DNA of 64,000 bases from an uncultured Bacilli bacterium. GTDB taxonomy: Bacteria > Bacillota_I > Bacilli_A > RF39 > UBA660. Position numbers and translations under genes: made by a program. Within the stretch, counting starts at the first letter, position 1. The number at the start of each line of letters is the position of its first letter. The stretch is taken from the NCBI GenBank assembly GCA_934157235.1, contig CAKPHH010000002.1, positions 186,001 to 250,000 on the forward strand, read 5' to 3'. The notes under the pieces were generated by a model, which worked only from the letters and a program-made list of their open reading frames with translations, had not been told where the DNA came from and made no database searches. Below, in pieces: positions 51,646 through 61,049 of this stretch.

Positions 51646-53052
51646 ATGAAAAAATTGAATGAAATTATTAGTTGTGATTTTGATACTTTGATTTCTGGAA
51701 TTTCAGATGATTCGAGAGATATTAAAGAGGGATATTTGTTTGTAGCAACTAAAGGTTTTAATGTTGATCATTTTGATTATATTGATAAGGCTATTCTTAA
51801 TGGAGCAGTAGCAATTGTTTGCGATCGTGAGGTAGATGTTTCAGTTCCTTGCGTTCTTGTTGATAATATCAATGCTCTTTATCCAGAGTTATGCAGAAAA
51901 TTTTATGGGGTGGATACTAGTAGTCTTTCGTTAATTGGTATTACTGGTACTGATGGCAAAACGACTTCGGCTACAATTGTTCAAAAGCTTTTGAATGATG
52001 ATAATAGTAAATGCGCTTATATTGGGACAAATGGGCTTTTAGTAGATGGTAAAACTTATCATATTAGTAATACTACTCCTTGTATATCAGAACTGTATAG
52101 TTCATTGTCAATTGTTCAGGAACATAAATGTAAATCTTTAGCAATGGAAGTGTCTAGTGAAGCTTTACTACATAATAGAGTTCAAGGACTTAAATATTCT
52201 ATCGTTGCGATTACAAATATTACAGAAGATCACTTAAATGTCCATAAAACTTTGGAAAATTATCGTGCTTGTAAATTTAAAATAGTCGATCATTTAAAAG
52301 AAAATGGTGTTGCTATTGTAAATGGTGATGATGAAAATTGTCAAAAATTACATGTAAAGAATTTAATTAAGTTTGGTTTTAACGATGACAATGATTATGT
52401 AATATTTGACTTTGTTGAAGACAAAAAAGGTGTAAAGTTTAAAATTAGACATGAGGAAGATGTCTATGAGGTTTCTAGCCAATTATTTGGTAAATATAAT
52501 GCTTATAATATTACTTTGGCATTTATAATTGGACTTTTAAATAATATCGATGCATCTTTACTACTTTCTAGAATCAAAGATATTTCTTTTATAACTGGTC
52601 GTGGTGAAAGATTAGTCTTTGGTCAAGACTATACAATTATTTTAGATTATGCTCATACTTATAATGCTATTTTAAATTTGATTAATTCCGTTAAAGGCAA
52701 GTATAAGCGAATTATTACAGTTACAGGAGCAGCTGGTGGTAGAGAAAAAGAAAAACGTTCTAAAATAGGAAAGATGATTTTAGAAAAGTCTGATTTAGTT
52801 ATATTTACAATGGATGATCCTAGAACTGAAAGTGTTGATTCAATTATTGATGATATGATTGGCGAATGTAAAAATACCAACTATGAACGTATTAATGATA
52901 GAGTTGAGGCAATTTATCATGCTTTTGAAATAGCTAAACCAAATGAAGCAGTGTTAGTTATTGGTAAGGGTCGTGATGATTATATGGCAGTCGGTACAGA
53001 AAAACTTCCTTATTGTGATTATGATGTTATTAAAAAATATTTTGAAAAATAA
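51646..53052 (+). CDS. murE: MurE-type UDP-MurNAc-tripeptide ligase
   Basis: 468 aa from ATG 51646 (GGAGGTG RBS). The ATP site is GITGTDGKTTSA (about 100-111), with ISNTTPC, MEVSSEAL (carbamylated Lys is not obvious here), ITEDHLNVHKTLENYRACKFK, and GRGERLVFGQDYTIILDYAHT, RVEAIYHAFEIAKPNEAVLVIGKGRDDYM. It adds the third amino acid to UDP-MurNAc-L-Ala-D-Glu. The specificity motif reads MDDPRTES, keeping the Arg of the meso-DAP motif DNPR, so DAP is favoured over Lys, not certain. It follows recA by 34 nt. Confidence 0.85.
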   Translation: MKKLNEIISCDFDTLISGISDDSRDIKEGYLFVATKGFNVDHFDYIDKAILNGAVAIVCDREVDVSVPCVLVDNINALYPELCRKFYGVDTSSLSLIGITGTDGKTTSATIVQKLLNDDNSKCAYIGTNGLLVDGKTYHISNTTPCISELYSSLSIVQEHKCKSLAMEVSSEALLHNRVQGLKYSIVAITNITEDHLNVHKTLENYRACKFKIVDHLKENGVAIVNGDDENCQKLHVKNLIKFGFNDDNDYVIFDFVEDKKGVKFKIRHEEDVYEVSSQLFGKYNAYNITLAFIIGLLNNIDASLLLSRIKDISFITGRGERLVFGQDYTIILDYAHTYNAILNLINSVKGKYKRIITVTGAAGGREKEKRSKIGKMILEKSDLVIFTMDDPRTESVDSIIDDMIGECKNTNYERINDRVEAIYHAFEIAKPNEAVLVIGKGRDDYMAVGTEKLPYCDYDVIKKYFEK

Positions 53053-53063
53053 TTCTTTATATT

Positions 53064-53095
53064 AAAAGGCACATTTGGGATGTGCTTTTTCTTTT
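53064..53095 (+). terminator. Intrinsic terminator after murE
   Basis: AAAAGGCACAT with ATGTGCTTTT (53064-53074, 53080-53089) and a T tract. Confidence 0.8.
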
Positions 53096-53097
53096 CC

Positions 53098-53126
53098 TTG
53101 ACAAGTATTTAAAATAAAATTACAAT
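53098..53126 (+). promoter_or_regulatory. Promoter of rny
   Basis: TTGACA (53098-53103), exactly 17 bp, TACAAT (53121-53126); near-perfect. Confidence 0.85.
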
Positions 53127-53167
53127 ATAATTAGATTATGATTTTATGGTCTAGATGGAGGAATGTT

Positions 53168-54724
53168 ATGAATAATAATACATTATTCTCCATTTTACTT
53201 GTAGCACTTGGTTTGCTAGTTGGATTTATTATAGCGTTTGTTATAAATAGTTTAAAAGTTAGTAAGGCAACAAAAAAAGCAGAAAGCTTAATTGCTCAAG
53301 CAAAAAAAGATATTGAGAAACTTAAGAGAGATGCTGCCATTGAACAAAAAGAAGAAGCACATAAGTTAAAAATGGATTTGGATAAGGAAATTCGTGAGAA
53401 GAAAGAGGAATTAAAATCTTCTGAGGCACGTTTGCTTCAACGTGAGGCAAATTTGGATAAACGTGATGAAATGTTTCAAAAACGTGAGAGTGCTTTAGAT
53501 GAAAGAGATGATAAACTTTCTGAAAAACAAGTTGAAATCCAAAATGAAAAAAGTAAAGTGGAGGAAATTAAAAGAGAACAATTAGAATTGTTAGAAAAGA
53601 TTTCTGGTTTTAGTAAAGAAAAGGCTCGTGAATTAGTAATGAGTCAAGTTAAAGATAACATGAGTAAAGAAATAGCAGAATATATTAAAGAGGCTGAAAA
53701 TGAAGCAAAACTTACAGCTGATAAGACTGCTCGTGAACTTATTGTTACTTCAATGCAAAAATATGCTGCAGATATTGCGAATGATCAAACAGTAACAGTA
53801 GTTGATTTACCTACCGAAGAAATGAAAGGTAGAATTATAGGACGTGAAGGTCGTAATATTAGAACTATTGAATCTATTACAGGTGTTGATTTAATTATTG
53901 ATGATACTCCTGAAGCAGTAGTTATTTCTAGTTTTGATCCTTTACGTAGAGAAATTGCAAGGGTTACATTAGAGAACTTAATAAAAGATGGTCGCATTCA
54001 CCCTACGAGAATTGAGGAATTATACGATAAAGTTTGTAAAGATATGAAACAAAAGATTATTGAGTATGGTCAAGAAGCTACTTTTGAATTAGGACTTACA
54101 AAGTTTGATCCAGCTTTAATAGAAATCATTGGTAAATTACATTTTAGAACTAGTTATGGTCAAAATGCTTTACAACATTCTATTGAAGTAGCTCATTTAT
54201 CTGGACTTTTAGCTGCTGAACTTGGAGAAAATATTACGCTTGCTAAAAGAGCTGGTTTATTACATGATATTGGTAAAGCTATTGATCATGAAATTGAAGG
54301 TAGCCATGTAGATATTGGTGTAGATTTAGCTAAGAAATTTAATGAAGATGAAACAGTTATTAACGCCATAGCATCTCATCATGGAGATACACAAGCTACT
54401 AGTGTTATTTCTATTATTGTAGCGATAGCTGATGCGTTATCAGCATCACGTCCTGGAGCACGTAATGATTCATTAGAAAATTATATTAAGAGATTATCAC
54501 AACTTGAAGAGGTTGGTAATAATATTCCAGGTGTTGAAAAGACGTTTGCTGTACAAGCTGGTCGTGAGTTAAGAGTTGTTGTTAAACCTGAAGAGGTTGA
54601 TGATTTAGGCGCTCACAAGATAGCAAGAGAAGTAAAAGAGCAAATAGAAGCTAACATGAAATATCCGGGTACTATTAAAATTACAGTAGTACGTGAAACT
54701 AGAGCACAAGAAGAAGCAAAATAA
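53168..54724 (+). CDS. rny: Ribonuclease Y
   Basis: 518 aa from ATG 53168 (TGGAGGAATGTT upstream). N-terminal membrane segment (7-28), a long coiled coil (about 35-150), a KH domain ([45 protein letters not shown]) and an HD domain with [12 protein letters not shown] and [11 protein letters not shown]. This endoribonuclease starts turnover of many mRNAs at the membrane. In B. subtilis it follows recA (ymdA), as here with murE between. Confidence 0.98.
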   Translation: MNNNTLFSILLVALGLLVGFIIAFVINSLKVSKATKKAESLIAQAKKDIEKLKRDAAIEQKEEAHKLKMDLDKEIREKKEELKSSEARLLQREANLDKRDEMFQKRESALDERDDKLSEKQVEIQNEKSKVEEIKREQLELLEKISGFSKEKARELVMSQVKDNMSKEIAEYIKEAENEAKLTADKTARELIVTSMQKYAADIANDQTVTVVDLPTEEMKGRIIGREGRNIRTIESITGVDLIIDDTPEAVVISSFDPLRREIARVTLENLIKDGRIHPTRIEELYDKVCKDMKQKIIEYGQEATFELGLTKFDPALIEIIGKLHFRTSYGQNALQHSIEVAHLSGLLAAELGENITLAKRAGLLHDIGKAIDHEIEGSHVDIGVDLAKKFNEDETVINAIASHHGDTQATSVISIIVAIADALSASRPGARNDSLENYIKRLSQLEEVGNNIPGVEKTFAVQAGRELRVVVKPEEVDDLGAHKIAREVKEQIEANMKYPGTIKITVVRETRAQEEAK

Positions 54725-54739
54725 GGCTTCTTTTTTTTT
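54711..54739 (+). terminator. Intrinsic terminator overlapping the rny end
   Basis: AAGAAGC (54711-54717) with GCTTCTT (54726-54732), then a run of T. Confidence 0.8.
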
Positions 54740-54785
54740 AGAATTTTTTCTTTTTTTTATAATAATAAAAGTAGGAGATGATTTT

Positions 54786-55133
54786 TTGAGATATTATTTA
54801 AATAAAAATCGACTATTTTTATTTTGGAGTGTAGGAAAATTTGCTTTTGAGGCACAGAAAAGGGAATTTGTTAGTTATAGAAGAATGGTAGAGTTTTTAC
54901 AATACTACTTTGGAATGTCAGAAACTTTTTCTCTTAGTAATGTTAAAACTATGATTAAATTTTATGTATCTTTTCCAATTTATACTGAACAGCTTGAGAA
55001 ATTAGATTGGAATTATTATTTAAAACTGCTAGAAATTAAAAATCATTCTAAGCGAATGTATTACTATAGAGTTGCTATCTTTTCGGAATGTGATTTTGAT
55101 ACTTTTAATGAATTACTCCGAAAAAAAAGATAA
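54786..55133 (+). CDS. Orphan DUF1016-N-like (YhcG N-terminal) domain protein
   Basis: 115 aa from TTG 54786, with GTAGGAGATG upstream. The C-terminal half reads LEKLDWNYYLKLLEIKNHSKRMYYYRVAIFSECDFDTFNELL, matching the LxWxHYxxLLxIxxxxxRxFYxxxAxxxxWxxxxLxxxI pattern of the N-terminal domain of DUF1016/YhcG nucleases, which is a DNA-binding-type module. The PDDEXK nuclease half is missing and no second gene is adjacent. Activity is therefore unclear. Family match by pattern only. Confidence 0.5.
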   Translation: MRYYLNKNRLFLFWSVGKFAFEAQKREFVSYRRMVEFLQYYFGMSETFSLSNVKTMIKFYVSFPIYTEQLEKLDWNYYLKLLEIKNHSKRMYYYRVAIFSECDFDTFNELLRKKR

Positions 55134-55149
55134 CTTGCGTTATCTTTTT
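55124..55149. terminator. Bidirectional terminator
   Basis: AAAAAGATAAC and GTTATCTTTTT pair (55124-55134 with 55139-55149) with A and T tracts on either side; it serves both convergent genes. Confidence 0.85.
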
Positions 55150-56816
55150 ATGTCTAATATTATTGGTAGAATAATTGGTTTTCTACCTGTTAATTCATTG
55201 ATAAATGGATATAGTTGTTCAGAAATACTTGACTTTAAGCTGTTGTAATTTGCTTTTGGATCTTGTAGTTCATTTTTAATTACTTGTTCAGCTTTATTTT
55301 CTATTTTCTTTATTAGTTCTTCATTTTCATTTACTAGAATAAAGCCTCTAGTTGTGATATTTGGTTTTATTAGTAATTCTTTTTTATGCATATCAATATT
55401 TGCGATAACAACTAAGATTCCATCATTTGCCATAATCTTTCGATCTTTTAAAACGGCACTTCCAACTTCACCAATTCTATTTCCATCAACATATACATCG
55501 GCACCTGGCATACTTTCACCTCTAGTTATGACATGGTTCTTTAAAACTAGACTATCACCATTTTTTAGAATGAAAGTGTTTTCTTTAGGAATACCACAAT
55601 TTATACCAATATCGGCTTGTCGTTTTAACATACGATAGTCACCATGGAATGGCATTAGATATTTTGGTTTGATTAATCTTATCATTAACTTAATTTCTTC
55701 CTCATTGGCATGTCCAGATGTATGTAGGTCTGTTAAAGTATTGTTTGTATATACTTTAACTCCTTGTAAGTATAATTTATTTATTGTTTTAGAAATACTT
55801 AAAGCATTTCCTGGAATAGCAGAAGATGAGAAAATTACAATATCATCAGGTCTTAGTTTTATTTGTTTATGAGTACCATTAGATATTCTTGATAGGGCCG
55901 CAAGTGGTTCGCCTTGACTACCAGTACATAGGATTGTTACTTCTCCAGGTTTTAAATTATTGGCTTCTTCTGGAGAAACTAGTAGTTCTTTATGGTCAAT
56001 ATATCCAGCATTTAAAGATATATTGATGTTATTTTCCATACTTCTTCCAAAAATACATATCTTACGATTATGTTTATAACAAGTTTCAAATATATGTTTT
56101 ACACGATAGATATTTGAAGCGAAGGTTGCGATAATAATACGATTTGTTTTATATTTTTCAAACATTTCGCCTAAAGTTTCATCGACAACAGATTCACTAT
56201 TAGAAAAGCCTTCATTTAAAGCATTTGTTGAATCTCCTATTAGCAAGTCAACACCTTCGTTACCTAAGCAAGCCATTTTATATAGATTAGCCATTGGTCC
56301 GATAGGTGTTAAATCGAACTTGTAGTCTCCTGTTGTGACAATTCTGCCATCAGGAGTTTTAATACTTATGCCATGTGAATCTGGTATTGAGTGAGTAATT
56401 CTAAAGAATTCAACTTCTATCTCCTTAAATTTAAGTTTTGTATCTTCTGTGTAAACAAATAAGTTATCATAACGAATGTTTTTATCTTGTAGTTTTACAG
56501 CGATTAATTCTTTGGCATGGTTTGGAGCATATATAACAGGTATTTTAATACTTTGTAATAAAAATGGTATACCGCCAATATGATCTTCATGACCATGTGT
56601 AATTAATAAGGCTTTTATTTTGTCTTCATTTTCTTTTAGAAAAGTAAAATCAGGTAAAACATAATCAATTCCCATTAGTTCACTTTCTGGAAAACTAACC
56701 CCGGCATCAATAATAATAATTGCGTCTTTATGCATTACACAATACATATTTTTTCCGACTTCTCCTAAACCGCCTAAAACAACTATCTTTGTTTCATTAG
56801 GTTGATTTTTATTCAT
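55140..56816 (-). CDS. rnjA: Ribonuclease J
   Basis: 558 aa. Metallo-beta-lactamase motif HGHEDHIGG at about 74-82, THSIPDSHG, TGDYKFD, the beta-CASP region with RIIIATFASNIYRVKHIF and CTGSQGEPLAALSRI, and LHTSGHANEEEIKLMIRLIKPKYLMPFHGDYRML. RNase J is a 5'-3' exonuclease and endonuclease that degrades mRNA and matures rRNA. RBS AAAGGAG. Near rny in this genome, so two major RNA decay enzymes are neighbours. Confidence 0.96.
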   Translation of the reverse strand: MNKNQPNETKIVVLGGLGEVGKNMYCVMHKDAIIIIDAGVSFPESELMGIDYVLPDFTFLKENEDKIKALLITHGHEDHIGGIPFLLQSIKIPVIYAPNHAKELIAVKLQDKNIRYDNLFVYTEDTKLKFKEIEVEFFRITHSIPDSHGISIKTPDGRIVTTGDYKFDLTPIGPMANLYKMACLGNEGVDLLIGDSTNALNEGFSNSESVVDETLGEMFEKYKTNRIIIATFASNIYRVKHIFETCYKHNRKICIFGRSMENNINISLNAGYIDHKELLVSPEEANNLKPGEVTILCTGSQGEPLAALSRISNGTHKQIKLRPDDIVIFSSSAIPGNALSISKTINKLYLQGVKVYTNNTLTDLHTSGHANEEEIKLMIRLIKPKYLMPFHGDYRMLKRQADIGINCGIPKENTFILKNGDSLVLKNHVITRGESMPGADVYVDGNRIGEVGSAVLKDRKIMANDGILVVIANIDMHKKELLIKPNITTRGFILVNENEELIKKIENKAEQVIKNELQDPKANYNSLKSSISEQLYPFINELTGRKPIILPIILDIKR

Positions 56817-56922
56817 AATATCTCCTTTCTTTTTTTTGTAAAGAACTAACTATGAAATTATACTATAGTTTTTGGTTTTTGTCTATATTTCAAGGTTAAA
56901 TGTTTCTTTTTTACACTTTGTT

Positions 56923-56931
56923 TGATATAAT
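56923..56931 (+). promoter_or_regulatory. Extended -10 element upstream of ftsY
   Basis: TGATATAAT ends 16 nt before ATG 56948; no clear -35. Confidence 0.55.
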
Positions 56932-56947
56932 TTTATTGGGTGATACA

Positions 56948-57976
56948 ATGGGATTTTTTAGCAAAATAAAAAATATGTTTAAAGGTAGTGAGAATACTAC
57001 AGAAATAGAAGAAAAGGAAGAAAGCAGACCTTTAAGTGAAGAAGAAAAGAAAGAAGTAAAAGTCTATGAAAAAGGCTTAAGAAAATCTCGTGAAGGATTT
57101 GTTTCAAAATTAGCTGAACTTACTGGGAGATATAAGAATGTTAATGATGAATATTTTGATGAGTTAGAAGAAATATTGATCATGGCTGATATTGGAGTTA
57201 ATACAGTAATGGATTTTGTTGATAGACTTAAAAAAAGAGTTTATAGTGAGAAGATAGATGATCCTAATGTTTTAAAAGAGATTATTGTTGATGAATTGTT
57301 TATTATTTATGTTAATGATAGTGTGTTAGTAAATAAGATTAATTATAATGAAGATGGTCCAACAGTTATTTTATTTGTAGGAGTTAATGGAGTAGGTAAA
57401 ACAACAACAATTGCGAAGATTGCTTGGAAACTTAAGAATGAAGGAAAAAAAGTTTTACTAGTTGGAGCTGATACTTTTAGAGCTGGAGCAGTAGAACAGC
57501 TACGAGAGTGGAGTGAAAAAGTAGGAGTTTCATTCTACGGAAGAGAAGAGGGCAGTGATCCTGCTAGTGTTGTTTATGATGGAGTAGTTAAAGCCAAAGA
57601 TGAAAATTACGATGTGGTTTTAGTTGATACAGCTGGCAGATTACAAAATAAAGTTAACTTGATGAAGGAATTAGAGAAGATGAATAAAGTTATCTCTGGT
57701 TTAATACCTAATGGTCCACATGAAACGTTATTGGTAATAGACGCTACAACGGGACAAAATGGTATTAGTCAAGCAAATGCATTTAAAGAAATAACTAATA
57801 TAACGGGTATTGTTTTAACTAAATTAGATGGTACTGCGAAAGGTGGTATTGTTCTAGCAATCAAAGAATCAGTAGGTATACCAGTTAAATTTATTGGGCT
57901 TGGAGAAGCTAAGGAAGATTTACAAGTATTCGATATTGAAAAATATATTTATGGATTATTTAAAGATTTAATGTAA
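56948..57976 (+). CDS. ftsY: Signal recognition particle receptor FtsY
   Basis: 342 aa from ATG 56948 (MGFFSKIKNMF, GGGTGAT RBS; longer reading rejected). A short acidic A region, then the NG domain: GVNGVGKTTTIAKIAWKL (G1), DTFRAGAVEQLREW, DTAGRLQNKVNLMKEL (G3), TKLDGTAKGG (G4) and GLGEAKEDLQVFD. It docks SRP-ribosome complexes at the membrane for cotranslational insertion. ftsY-ylxM, as in B. subtilis. Confidence 0.97.
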   Translation: MGFFSKIKNMFKGSENTTEIEEKEESRPLSEEEKKEVKVYEKGLRKSREGFVSKLAELTGRYKNVNDEYFDELEEILIMADIGVNTVMDFVDRLKKRVYSEKIDDPNVLKEIIVDELFIIYVNDSVLVNKINYNEDGPTVILFVGVNGVGKTTTIAKIAWKLKNEGKKVLLVGADTFRAGAVEQLREWSEKVGVSFYGREEGSDPASVVYDGVVKAKDENYDVVLVDTAGRLQNKVNLMKELEKMNKVISGLIPNGPHETLLVIDATTGQNGISQANAFKEITNITGIVLTKLDGTAKGGIVLAIKESVGIPVKFIGLGEAKEDLQVFDIEKYIYGLFKDLM

Positions 57977-57993
57977 TTTTAGGAGTGTTTATA

Positions 57994-58287
57994 ATGGAAG
58001 AAGTTATTTACTTTAATGAGTTGTATGATTTTTATGGATGTTTACTTACAGATAAACAGAGAGAGTATTTTGAAAACTATTATTTTAATAATTTAAGTTT
58101 AGGAGAAATGGCTGAAAATTATGGTGTTAGTAGGAATGCTATTCATAAACAGTTAAAGATTACGACTGATAAATTACAGTATTATGAAGATAATTTAAAA
58201 TTAAGAAAGAAATCTTTGAAGTTGAATCAGTTACTTGAAGATGTTAAAGATGAGAAATTAAAAAAAGAACTTATGGAATTATTTTAG
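57994..58287 (+). CDS. ylxM: YlxM family SRP-associated protein
   Basis: 97 aa from ATG 57994 (AGGAG upstream). LYDFYGCLLTDKQREYFENYYFNNLSLGEMAENYGVSRNAIHKQLK is the YlxM helix-turn-helix region. It stimulates SRP GTPase activity or affects its partners in streptococci. It normally lies between ftsY and ffh; here a HerA-like gene separates it from ffh. Confidence 0.93.
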   Translation: MEEVIYFNELYDFYGCLLTDKQREYFENYYFNNLSLGEMAENYGVSRNAIHKQLKITTDKLQYYEDNLKLRKKSLKLNQLLEDVKDEKLKKELMELF

Positions 58288-58288
58288 A

Positions 58289-58316
58289 CAGCAAAGTTTA
58301 TTCTTTGTTGTTTTAT
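58289..58316 (+). terminator. Intrinsic terminator
   Basis: ACAGCAAAG with CTTTGTTGT (one G-U) around 58289-58313, then TTTT. Confidence 0.7.
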
Positions 58317-58317
58317 C

Positions 58318-58346
58318 TTGTAAAAATTTAAAAAAGTCTGTATAAT
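58318..58346 (+). promoter_or_regulatory. Promoter of the HerA-like gene
   Basis: TTGTAA (58318-58323), 17 bp, TATAAT (58341-58346). Confidence 0.7.
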
Positions 58347-58398
58347 TTTTGTATAGAATAGGGTATAAAAAGAATAAAACTGATGGGAGATGGCTAGT

Positions 58399-60978
58399 AT
58401 GTTTGATAGAATTGTTTATATTAGTGATCATTCAGCAAATGTTAAATTAGTCGATGGGTTTAATGTTACAGTTAACTTGATGAATTTACATATTGTTTTT
58501 GAAGATAGTAATAAAAAAATATTAGGAGAAGTTGATGACTTAGATGGAAACATTGTAAGAGTTAGATTTCTTGGAGAAATAGTTGGTGGAAAACTACTAG
58601 GTGGAGTTTTAAGAAAGCCATCTTTAGACGCAAAAATAAGAGTTATTACTGAAGAAGAAATTCCAATGATTTGTGGTTCTGATGCTCAAGGTTTTTTGAG
58701 ATTAGGGTCTAGTCCATTTTATAATAATTATCCAGTCTTTTTAGATGTAAACAATTTTTTTAGTAATCACTTTGCCATATTTGGTAATTCTGGTTCAGGT
58801 AAAAGTTGCGGAGTTTCAAGATTATTTCAGAATATGTTTCAAGATCAGAGATTATTTCCTTATAAATCAAACATAATTTTATTTGATTCATCAGGAGAAT
58901 ATTATAATGCTTTTAAAGATTTAAATAAGATAAATTCAAATTATCATTATCGTTTTTATAGTACGAATGAAGTTGAAAGTAAGGGAGAAAAGTTAAGAAT
59001 ACCAATATTTTTACTTAATGTAACTGATTTATCATTGTTATTACAAGTTACTAGTCATTCACAAATTCCGATTATTGAGAGAATGTTAAAGTTAGCTTTA
59101 GTTTTTTCACAGACTGATATGGATGCGAATAATTATAAGAATCATTTGATTGCTAAAGCGATTATGACAATACTTTATACTAATGAAACATCTCCAAATA
59201 AGAGAAATGAGATATTTTCTATTTTAGCAAGTTGTTCAACACCACAGTTTAATTTAGAGGCTGTCGTTCAAGGCGTGGGATATACGAGAAAATTTAGAGA
59301 ATGTTTCTTGATTGATAGTCAAGGACAATTTTCTGAAAGTGTTTTGCTTACTGAGTATGTTTCTTCATTTATAAAGGATGAATATGATAATTATGAACCT
59401 AGAGAGAATGTTTTCTTTACTTTGGATACTTTGGAGAAAGCACTTAACTTTACTTTGATTAGTGAAGGATGGTTACGTAATGAAAATACATATGGGGATG
59501 CTGTTACTATAAAAGTAAGATTACATTCACTTATTGTAGGAGAAAATTCTAAATATTTTGATTATCCAGACTTTGTTTCTTTAGAGACTTATTTATCTTC
59601 AATGTTAATAAATAATGGACAAAAATATCAGATTGTTAATATTAATTTAGATGATGTTGATGATGATTTTGCGAAAGTAATTACAAAGATATATTCAAGA
59701 CTTATTTTTGAGTTTGCGAAGGGATTAAAAGAAAGAGCTAGTATTCCTTTCCATATAGTTGTTGAAGAAGCTCATAGATATATTCAAAATGATACAGATA
59801 GATTTTTAGTTGGTTATAATATATTTGAAAGAATTGCTAAAGAAGGACGTAAGTATGCGGTTGTATTAGGACTTATTTCACAAAGACCGGTTGAACTTTC
59901 GGATACAGTTATTTCACAATGTTCTAATTTCTTAATATTTAAAATGAATCATCCTGTTGATGTTGATTATATTAGAAAGATGGTTCCAAATATTAGTGAT
60001 GAAATTGTTGAAAAGCAAAAGACTTTACAAGCTGGTACTTGTTTAGCCTTTGGTATGGCATTTAGAATTCCTTTAATAGTAAAATTGGATATGCCAGATC
60101 CAAGACCTTGGAGTGGTAACTGTGATGTTGTTACTATTTGGAATGGTAATGATAATGTTAATGCACCAGTTAATGTTCCTTCAAAGCCTGAGATGGAGAA
60201 AAAGCCAGTAGAATTTGGTTATAATGGTATGGTTATACCAGAGGGACAAAATCTAGGTACAGTGTCTAGTCCTCAGCCATTGTCTAGCTTAGATTCTGAA
60301 AAGTCAAAAGAAGCTGTAGTTAATAATCCATTTTTAAATCAAGAAAAAAATGATTCAATATTAGTAGTACCAAGTTTACCAATAAACAGGCCAACTGATA
60401 CTGTTAATCAGGCTCCAAGCGTTCAGAACGCTCCTGTTCAAGAAGCAAGTCCTGTTCAAAATGTGGGAGGTAATCAAGGAAATTTCGTTCAAAGTAATCC
60501 ATTCCAACCAATGGGGGTTAATCAGAACGTAGGTGTTAGTTCAGATTCTACTCCAACTAATTTGGCACCTCAGGATTTTTCAAAAAGTAATGTAAGTACA
60601 ATAGTAAATGGAGAAAACTTGACTGATAATATGGTTAATAAACCTAATTTAATACCAACAATAGGTGGTTATAGTTTGGATAATCAATTAGTAAAATCAG
60701 CATTACCAGATTTTACAACATCGAGTGCTGAAGAGGCAAAATTAAATGAACAACGAGAAGAACAATATTTTAATATTCCAAATCCAGCCCAGATGTTTGT
60801 TAATCAGGATGTTGTTAGTCCAACTGTTCCTTTAGAAAAAGAAAAGATTGAAGAGTTTGGAACGGTAAAGGTTGCTCCTCCTTCAGAAGTTAGTGTTCCT
60901 TTACCTGGTGGAATGAGTAATAATATGGGTGTTCCAGTTACGGATAAGGGAGTCCCTTTAATTAATTTAGTTGGTTAA
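58399..60978 (+). CDS. HerA-like DUF87 ATPase with long disordered tail
   Basis: 859 aa from ATG 58399 (GGGAG 9 nt upstream; an earlier ATG at 58390 is too close). N-terminal HAS-barrel-like domain (1-115), then the motor: Walker A GNSGSGKSCGV (about 133-143), Walker B in PFHIVVEEAHRYIQND, and LGLISQRPVELSDTVISQCSNFLIFKMNHPVDVDYIRKMVP, all DUF87/HerA hexameric translocase features. Residues after about 600 are Pro/Asn/Val-rich and disordered. HerA enzymes pump or unwind DNA, often with the nuclease NurA, which is not adjacent. Role here unknown. Confidence 0.85.
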   Translation: MFDRIVYISDHSANVKLVDGFNVTVNLMNLHIVFEDSNKKILGEVDDLDGNIVRVRFLGEIVGGKLLGGVLRKPSLDAKIRVITEEEIPMICGSDAQGFLRLGSSPFYNNYPVFLDVNNFFSNHFAIFGNSGSGKSCGVSRLFQNMFQDQRLFPYKSNIILFDSSGEYYNAFKDLNKINSNYHYRFYSTNEVESKGEKLRIPIFLLNVTDLSLLLQVTSHSQIPIIERMLKLALVFSQTDMDANNYKNHLIAKAIMTILYTNETSPNKRNEIFSILASCSTPQFNLEAVVQGVGYTRKFRECFLIDSQGQFSESVLLTEYVSSFIKDEYDNYEPRENVFFTLDTLEKALNFTLISEGWLRNENTYGDAVTIKVRLHSLIVGENSKYFDYPDFVSLETYLSSMLINNGQKYQIVNINLDDVDDDFAKVITKIYSRLIFEFAKGLKERASIPFHIVVEEAHRYIQNDTDRFLVGYNIFERIAKEGRKYAVVLGLISQRPVELSDTVISQCSNFLIFKMNHPVDVDYIRKMVPNISDEIVEKQKTLQAGTCLAFGMAFRIPLIVKLDMPDPRPWSGNCDVVTIWNGNDNVNAPVNVPSKPEMEKKPVEFGYNGMVIPEGQNLGTVSSPQPLSSLDSEKSKEAVVNNPFLNQEKNDSILVVPSLPINRPTDTVNQAPSVQNAPVQEASPVQNVGGNQGNFVQSNPFQPMGVNQNVGVSSDSTPTNLAPQDFSKSNVSTIVNGENLTDNMVNKPNLIPTIGGYSLDNQLVKSALPDFTTSSAEEAKLNEQREEQYFNIPNPAQMFVNQDVVSPTVPLEKEKIEEFGTVKVAPPSEVSVPLPGGMSNNMGVPVTDKGVPLINLVG

Positions 60979-61049
60979 GAATATAAGTTGTCAATTTGGC
61001 AACTTTATTTTTGAAAGAGGATTGTTATAATTATTGTGGGAGGAAGATC

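Noticed and set aside
54786..57976. rnjA, rny and the DUF1016-like gene as a defence island
   Set aside because: The nucleases are standard RNA decay enzymes and the genes are separate transcription units.
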